Source of the DNA: Nocardia rhizosphaerihabitans
GTDB lineage: Bacteria > Actinomycetota > Actinomycetes > Mycobacteriales > Mycobacteriaceae
Length of the DNA stretch: 64,000 nucleotides
Assembly: GCF_014646295.1 (NCBI RefSeq)
Contig: NZ_BMNE01000005.1
Coordinates: 101,743 to 165,742 of the forward strand
Direction: 5' to 3'
Both the position numbers and the translations under genes were made by a program. Shown here piece by piece: positions 58,953-64,000 of this stretch (positions are counted from its first letter, which is position 1; each line of letters begins with the position of its first letter). The notes beneath the pieces were generated by a model that was given only the letters and a program-made list of their open reading frames with translations, searched no databases and had not been told where the DNA came from.

Positions 58953-60029
58953 TCAGCGCTTACGCTTCTGGTTCGCTCGGCCACGGTTACCCGGCCGCCG
59001 CTGGCCGCCCGGCCTGCGCTGACCGCCACCCTGCTTGGCGGTCTGCTTGGCGGTGCCGTTGGAGGCGGCGGTGCCGTTGGTCGACTGTGTGTCCTCGGCC
59101 GGGGCGTCCTGCTTCTTGCGGACGTCGACCGGCTTGACGCCGGGCTTGGGCGCGTTCTGCGCGCGCAGCTCCAGCTTCTTCGCCTTCTTCTCTTCTTCTT
59201 CCTTCTCCATGCGGCCGAACACCAGGTGCTGCTGACCGTAGGTCCAGATGTTGTTGGCCACCCAGTAGATCAGGATGCCGATCATCAGGAAGGGGCCACC
59301 GACCATCACGCCGAGCGGGAAGACCCACAGCGACAGCTTGTTCATGATGGCGGCCTGCGGGTTGGCGGCGGCTTCCGGTGTCTGCCGCTGCACCGAGGCG
59401 CGGGCGTTGAAGTGGGTCGCCACACCGGCGATCACCATCAGCGGAATCGCGACGAGCGCGATGCTCAGCCTGGTCGGCGTGCCACCCCACTCGGCGAAGG
59501 CTTCGAGCTCACTCTGCGGCGCGGTGATGAAGGCAGCGATCGGCGCACCGAAGATGCGGGCGCTCAGGAACGACTGCACGTCGGTCGCGCTGAAGATGTA
59601 GTTCGGCGTGTGCGCGTTGTCGTACGCGGACATACCCAGCTGGCCGAAGCCGTGACCGGTGCGGTTGAACGAGCGCAGCACGTGGAAGAGGCCAAGGAAC
59701 ACCGGCACCTGCACCAGGACCGGCAGACAGCCCATCAGCGGGTTGAAGCCGTGTTCCTTCTGCAGCTTCTGCATCTCCCGCGCCATGGTCTCGCGGTCGT
59801 TCTTGTACTTCTTCTGCAGCTCCTTGATCTGGGGCTGCAGTTCCTGCATCTGCTTGGTGGTGCGCACCTGCTTGACGAACGGCTTGTACAGCACGAGCCG
59901 CAGCGTGAAGACCAGGAACACCACGGCGAGGGCCCAGGTGAGCCCGCTGTCCGCTCCGAACACAAAGCCGAAGGCTTTGTGCCAGAACCACAGAATTGCG
60001 GATACCGGCCAATAGATGATGTCGAGCAC
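58953..60029 (-). CDS. yidC: Membrane protein insertase YidC
   Basis: 358 residues, Gram-positive type without the large periplasmic domain. 60KD_IMP region with five helices (LTWALAVVFLVFTLRLVLYK; FNPLMGCLPVLVQVPVFLGL; LSIALVAIPLMVIAGVATHF; SLWVFPLGVMVGGPFLMIGI), a cytosolic coiled hairpin (QPQIKELQKKYKNDRETMAR) and a long basic tail (GGQRRPGGQRRPGNRGRANQ) probably contacting the ribosome. GTG start; 4 nt after yidD. Confidence 0.96.
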   Translation of the reverse strand: MLDIIYWPVSAILWFWHKAFGFVFGADSGLTWALAVVFLVFTLRLVLYKPFVKQVRTTKQMQELQPQIKELQKKYKNDRETMAREMQKLQKEHGFNPLMGCLPVLVQVPVFLGLFHVLRSFNRTGHGFGQLGMSAYDNAHTPNYIFSATDVQSFLSARIFGAPIAAFITAPQSELEAFAEWGGTPTRLSIALVAIPLMVIAGVATHFNARASVQRQTPEAAANPQAAIMNKLSLWVFPLGVMVGGPFLMIGILIYWVANNIWTYGQQHLVFGRMEKEEEEKKAKKLELRAQNAPKPGVKPVDVRKKQDAPAEDTQSTNGTAASNGTAKQTAKQGGGQRRPGGQRRPGNRGRANQKRKR

Positions 60030-60033
60030 GGCT

Positions 60034-60333
60034 CTAGGTACTCCCGTCGTTCGTATCGCCGATCAGCGCGGGCGATGACTTTGTGCAGGCATTCGACCCG
60101 CGCTCTGGCACGGGATCCCACCCTCCAGGGTGCCAGGGCGCGCATTTCGCGAGGCGCACGGCCGTCAGTGCCGACCCGACGAGCAGCCCGCGGGTGCGCA
60201 GAGCGGTCACCGCGTACTCGCTGCAGGTGGGGGTGAACCGGCAGATCGGCATCCGGGTGGGGGAGACATAGGTCCGGTACAGCTCGATCAGGAAGATCAG
60301 CGCGTTCGCGGGGAGCCGGGTGAGAGTCCTCAT
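60034..60333 (-). CDS. yidD: Membrane protein insertion efficiency factor YidD
   Basis: 99 residues with the family core IELYRTYVSPTRMPICRFTP, TCSEYAVTALRTRG (conserved Cys pair) and KCAPWHPGGWDPVP. ATG overlaps the rnpA stop by 4 nt, yidC follows after 4 nt. Confidence 0.96.
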   Translation of the reverse strand: MRTLTRLPANALIFLIELYRTYVSPTRMPICRFTPTCSEYAVTALRTRGLLVGSALTAVRLAKCAPWHPGGWDPVPERGSNACTKSSPALIGDTNDGST

Positions 60334-60749
60334 CGCCGCTCACCGGCCGGGGTGCGACCGAGCGCGGGCTCCGGTGCGGTACGCAAACCGAGCTTGCGTA
60401 GGCCGGAGCGCAGCTGGCGCAGCAACTCGGCGGAGTCGGCGGTGGCCGCGCCGGGCAGCGCCCGGATCACGACATCGGTACCGGCGGGCAGTTCGTCGAC
60501 GACCTGGGCGCACATATGACGCAGGCGGCGGGCCACCCGGTGGCGAACCACCGCGTTTCCCACCGCCTTGCTCACAATCAGCCCGAACCGCGGACCGCCT
60601 ACCCGGATCAGGGAATCGACGTCGGCGACATCGTCGTACGTGTGCGTAAGCGCGTGTACGACGAGATCTCGCCTCCCGATTCGCTGACCGCGGCGCACCG
60701 TGCGGGAGAATTCGGCACGGTGGTGCAACCGATACGGCTCAGGCAACAC
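60330..60749 (-). CDS. rnpA: Ribonuclease P protein component
   Basis: 139 residues; the RNR-type motif is VSKAVGNAVVRHRVARRLRH, with the N-terminal LPEPYRLHHRAEFSRTVRRG. Binds RNase P RNA and helps process the 5' end of pre-tRNA. 22 nt after rpmH. The C-terminal tail after residue 125 is variable. Confidence 0.95.
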   Translation of the reverse strand: MLPEPYRLHHRAEFSRTVRRGQRIGRRDLVVHALTHTYDDVADVDSLIRVGGPRFGLIVSKAVGNAVVRHRVARRLRHMCAQVVDELPAGTDVVIRALPGAATADSAELLRQLRSGLRKLGLRTAPEPALGRTPAGERR

Positions 60750-60771
60750 CCGAGCGTCCGACTACGCGCGA

Positions 60772-60915
60772 TCAGGCAGTCAGTTCGGAACGGCCCTTAC
60801 GGCGACGCGCCGAAACGATGGCGCGACCCGCACGGGTACGCATCCGGAGGCGGAAGCCGTGCACGCGCGCCCGACGACGGTTGTTCGGCTGGAACGTCCG
60901 CTTGCCCTTGGCCAC
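60772..60915 (-). CDS. rpmH: 50S ribosomal protein L34
   Basis: 47 residues, VAKGKRTFQPNNRRRARVHG then FRLRMRTRAGRAIVSARRRK. GTG 60915 with GAGGAG about 9 nt upstream; the longer open frame before it is not coding. First gene of the leftward rpmH-rnpA-yidD-yidC-jag block. Confidence 0.97.
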   Translation of the reverse strand: MAKGKRTFQPNNRRRARVHGFRLRMRTRAGRAIVSARRRKGRSELTA

Positions 60916-61570
60916 GGTCAACACTCCTCGAGTTGGTGGGCACCTTTCGGCGCCCGAAGTTCTGTTCAATGATTCGGATGTCTGCGCAGCGGACCGCGGT
61001 CTACACGCAGAAAGCCTTGGCGATCGACGTGCAGCACACAGCCGCCACCGCGCCAAGGGGTGACTGTACGAGGGTACTGATACCGCTACGCAGGGTCAAA
61101 CTCGGCCCCCAAGCACGTGCGCCAGGCACTTCGTCCAGATTACCGGACCCCGATCGGCCGACCCGAGCTGGGCCGGACCTGGCGCGACACGCCCGGGACG
61201 CACTGACGCAGCCGCGGACTTTTCGTGAGTTCGTCCACACCTCTGGCCTTCTGCGGCGGGGGCGGCTAACCTCTGTAGCCGGGGGATTGCTGAAGAACCG
61301 CAGGTCCAGCCCCATTCACTGCCACACGCTGGCAGATTCACTCTATCCCCAGGTTTGTCCACATCTGTGGATAATTGTGTGGAAAGACGGCCGGAGTGGC
61401 ATATTCGTAGGGCCGACGGTGCCCGCGCCGCACTCGGAGATTCTGGGACCGCACGGCGTTCGAACCGGCTTCGGTTGTACGCAGGATTACTGGATTCCAC
61501 CTGTTCACAGGTGGTTTGCTTGCGTGCGCCCGGCCGTGGGCCCCAACAACCGGTCCGGGGAGGACGCTGC
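60916..61570. promoter_or_regulatory. 655-bp rpmH-dnaA intergenic region with DnaA boxes
   Basis: Holds the divergent promoters of rpmH and dnaA. A convergent DnaA-box pair is visible: TTGTCCACA at 61355-61363 and TGTGGATAA (reverse of TTATCCACA) at 61366-61374, about 200 nt before dnaA, placed for autoregulation. Another relaxed match (TCGTCCACA) is near 61231. I saw no open frame with coding character here. Confidence 0.7.
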
Positions 61571-63769
61571 ATGGACGACGAGCAGAATGTGCTGGCCACA
61601 GTGTGGCCAGAGGTGGTTGCCGAGCTCACCACCGGCTCGGCCGACGGCGCCATTCCCGCGGTCAGCCGCGCGCAGCAGGCCTGGCTGAAACTGGTCAAAC
61701 CGCTCACCGTCGCCCAGGGCTTCGCGTTGCTGTCGGTTCCGTCTTCGCTCGCGCAGGAGGCGATCGAGCGTGATCTGCGCGAACCCATCCTGCGCTCGCT
61801 GGGCCGTAGGCTCGGTCCGCAGGTCGAAGGATTGGGCGTGCGCATCGCCGCGCCGAGCCCGGCCGCGGGGGAGCGGGCGGGCAGTTCGCCGCGGCACGCC
61901 AGGATGACGAGCCGACCGGAGCGCCCGCGTGAGCAGGTGCGCCCGCCGAGCGGCTATCCCGGCCCCGATTTCAGTGTTCCCGACTACGCCGCGCGCGGTG
62001 AGTACGGTCGTCCCCGCTACGGCGCCGGCGAGTACCCCGCGGGCAACGGCGAGTACGGCAACGAGTACCAGGGCGGACAGGAATATCCGCCGACCGGTGA
62101 TTACGGCAGCAGCTACGGCGGCCGCGAGTACCCCGCGCAGCCGGGCGAGTACGGCGAGCGCCCCGACTACGCCGGTCACCGGGAGTACCAGGCCGAGCCG
62201 GAGTACCGGCAGCCCGAGCCCGAGTATCAGCCGCAGCCGGAGTACCAGCAGCAGCCCGACTACGCGCCCGCTCCGGAATACGGGCAGGCACCGGAGTTCG
62301 CGGCCGAGCGCCCCGAGTTCCCCGGCACCGACTTCGAGCCGACGGCGGCGTACCCCGTCCCCGACTTCGCCAACGGTGAGTTCGGCGGTCGTGGCGAGTT
62401 CCGTGGCGCGCGCCCGGATCAGCGCCAGGCCGACGCCGCGCCGCCCGCCCGGCGCGAGCAGTCCGGTTCGCCCCGGCGTGAGCACATCCCGCCCGGCCAG
62501 GAATCGCTGTTCACTCCCGACCCGCCGCCGCAGCGCGCGCCGAGCCGGGGCCGTGGGCCGCAGCAGGACGAGCCGATCGCCGCGCGCGCCGAGGAAACCG
62601 CTGTCGAGCCGGCGCAGGAACCGCTGCGGCCGGGTACGCCGGGCGCCGAGCCCGCCGACGACGAGCCGGTGGTCGACGCCCGCAACAACTGGCCGACCTA
62701 CTTCAACAAGTCGCCCGAGGCGTCCCCGCAGGCGTCGTCCTCGGCGAGCTTGAACGCCAAGTACACCTTCGAGACGTTCGTCATCGGCGCGTCCAACCGG
62801 TTCGCGCACGCCGCGGCGGTCGCCATCGCGGAAGCGCCGGCGCGGGCCTACAACCCGCTGTTCGTCTGGGGCGCTTCGGGTTTGGGCAAGACGCACCTGT
62901 TGCACGCGGCCGGGCACTACGCCCAACGGCTTTTCCCGGGCATGCGGGTGAAGTACGTGTCCACCGAGGAATTCACCAACGACTTCATCAACAGCCTGCG
63001 CGACGACCGCAAGGTCGCGTTCAAGCGGCGCTACCGCGAGACCGACATCCTGCTGGTCGACGACATCCAGTTCATCGAGGGCAAGGAAGGCATCCAGGAG
63101 GAGTTCTTCCACACCTTCAACACCCTGCACAACGCGAACAAGCAAATCGTCGTCTCCTCCGACCGGCCGCCCAAGCAGCTGGCGACCCTGGAGGAGCGGC
63201 TGCGGACGCGCTTCGAGTGGGGCCTGATCACCGATGTGCAGCCGCCCGAACTGGAGACCCGCATCGCGATCCTCCGTAAGAAGGCGCGGATGGACCGGCT
63301 CGATGTGCCGCACGACGTGCTCGAGCTGATCGCCAGCCGGGTGGAGCGCAATATCCGCGAGCTCGAGGGCGCGCTGATCCGGGTGACGGCCTTCGCCTCG
63401 CTCAACGGTCAGCCGCTGGATCTGTCGCTGGCCGAGGTCGTGCTGCGCGATCTGATGCCCGATACCGCGGCGCTGGAGATCAACGCGGCGACGATCATGG
63501 CCGTCACCGCCGAGTACTTCAATACGACGCTCGAGGAACTGACCGGGCCGGGCAAGGCCCGGCCGCTCGCGCAGGCCCGCCAGATCGCCATGTACCTGTG
63601 CCGTGAGCTCACCGACCTGTCGCTGCCCAAGATCGGGCAGGCCTTCGGTCGCGACCACACCACGGTGATGTACGCGGAGAAAAAGGTGCGCAAGGAGATG
63701 ACCGAGCGGCGCCGGGTCTACGACCAGGTGCAAGAACTCACAGCCCGAATCAAACAGCGCTCCCGCTGA
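61571..63769 (+). CDS. dnaA: Chromosomal replication initiator DnaA
   Basis: 732 residues; most DnaA proteins are 450-660. Domain I is residues about 1-95 ([17 protein letters not shown]). Domain II, residues about 100-390, is extraordinarily long and made of Tyr/Glu/Pro/Gln-rich imperfect repeats (GEY, PEY, PDY). Domain III AAA+: [20 protein letters not shown], Walker [11 protein letters not shown] (about 434), Walker [10 protein letters not shown], sensor [20 protein letters not shown]. Domain [20 protein letters not shown] (about 690). ATG 61571 with GGGGAGGAC upstream. Confidence 0.97.
61930..62345. repeat. Low-complexity repeat region in dnaA domain II
   Basis: Irregular tandem GAGTAC-containing units encoding [36 protein letters not shown] and similar. 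In frame throughout. Confidence 0.75.
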
Positions 63770-63784
63770 TTTCATCCACACCCT

Positions 63785-63820
63785 AGAACACCGCCCTGAC
63801 CTGGGGCGGTGTTCTTTTTT
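63785..63820 (+). terminator. Rho-independent terminator of dnaA
   Basis: GAACACCGCCC (63786-63796), 7-nt loop, GGGCGGTGTTC (63804-63814), then six T. Strong stem plus T run. Confidence 0.93.
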
Positions 63821-63823
63821 GCC

Positions 63824-63867
63824 CTGTGGATTCCTCGAGGAATCCCTGTGGAGTCCTCGAGGAATCC
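63824..63867. repeat. Two tandem 22-bp palindromic repeats in oriC
   Basis: Copies at 63824-63845 and 63846-63867 differ by one base. Copy 1 contains the perfect 18-bp palindrome GGATTCCTCGAGGAATCC; each copy opens with CTGTGGA, the core of a reversed DnaA box. Confidence 0.9.
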
Positions 63868-64000
63868 ACCGGTTGTGCACCGGTTGGCGCACAGGGGCTG
63901 GGGAGCGATCTGGGGGTGTTCGCTCACAGGCAGTTGTCCACATCGTCCACAGCTGGATCCACTCACACCCCCACGGTCATGCCGACCTGCGACGTTGCCG

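Larger units (their letters stand above)
63770..64000. other. oriC: Origin of replication oriC (dnaA-dnaN spacer, left part)
   Basis: Follows dnaA and runs out of the window. DnaA-box-like 9-mers: TCATCCACA (63772), reversed boxes in CTGTGGATT (63824) and CTGTGGAGT (63846), TTGTGCACC (63873), and two adjoining boxes TTGTCCACA (63934-63942) and TCGTCCACA (63943-63951). In mycobacteria and relatives oriC lies exactly here. dnaN is not reached. Confidence 0.85.

Noticed and set aside
61505..63943. An 812-codon minus-strand frame opposite dnaA
   Set aside because: Mirror of dnaA codon bias; no recognisable motif or ribosome site.
1..64000. CRISPR arrays, IS elements, prophage or tRNA genes
   Set aside because: No regularly spaced repeats with unique spacers, no transposase or integrase frame, and no cloverleaf-like sequence was seen by eye; a covariance-model scan would be needed to exclude small RNAs fully.

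Overview
The window is about 64 kb of very GC-rich DNA from a mycolic-acid-type actinobacterium, most likely Nocardia or a close Nocardiaceae relative. Evidence for this is the GC-rich third codon positions, a complete mce operon, the gene order murJ-sigM-rsmA-trxB-trxA-cwlM-parB-parA-rsmG-jag-yidC-yidD-rnpA-rpmH-dnaA that mycobacteria and nocardiae share, and mycobacterial-style DnaA boxes. The right end is the replication origin: dnaA reads out of the window towards dnaN and the dnaA-dnaN spacer carries DnaA boxes. No IS element, prophage, CRISPR array, tRNA or rRNA was seen.

Layout, left to right. (1) 1-10.1 kb: the end of an RNase HI gene, then a leftward nine-gene mce operon (yrbEA, yrbEB, mceA-F, Mce-associated protein), an ABC-type lipid importer without its own ATPase. 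(2) 10.5-17.3 kb: secreted S1 protease, DHA2-type MFS exporter, LppU-like lipoprotein, a beta-lactamase-fold serine hydrolase, a cytochrome P450 and an L,D-transpeptidase. (3) 17.4-21.7 kb: ugpAEBC, a glycerophosphodiester importer preceded by an apparent PhoP/RegX3-type phosphate-starvation box. (4) 21.7-32 kb: accessory region with a class II Fic protein behind a strong dyad operator, an MBL hydrolase, an M13 peptidase, an Xre-DUF5753/DUF397 pair, a pirin, an MFS protein and a secreted DUF4185 protein. (5) 32-38 kb: leftward pxpABC (5-oxoprolinase) and a molybdate operon (HTH-TOBE regulator, modA, modB, modC) whose promoter lies under a perfect palindrome. (6) 38-64 kb: conserved origin-proximal core: CCA-adding enzyme, Nudix hydrolase, DUF6049 protein, giant MurJ-pseudokinase protein, SigM/anti-SigM, thioredoxin system, the degenerate amidase CwlM, ParAB with parS sites, RsmG, Jag, YidC, YidD, RnpA, L34 and DnaA.

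The core genes link envelope synthesis (MurJ, CwlM, YidC), redox stress response (SigM, TrxA/B) and chromosome replication/segregation (DnaA, ParAB, parS). The points most worth a second look are: tandem 22-bp palindromic repeats in oriC, a frameshifted phosphotransferase pseudogene wedged between rsmG and parA, a parS-like site inside pxpB, a 30-bp tandem repeat that lengthens the linker of ModC, long low-complexity expansions in MurJ and DnaA, and several operator-like dyads. Many genes appear to be leaderless (TANNNT box 6-9 nt before a GTG/ATG). I found no clearly new multi-gene system; the novelty here is mostly in regulatory and repeat structure.
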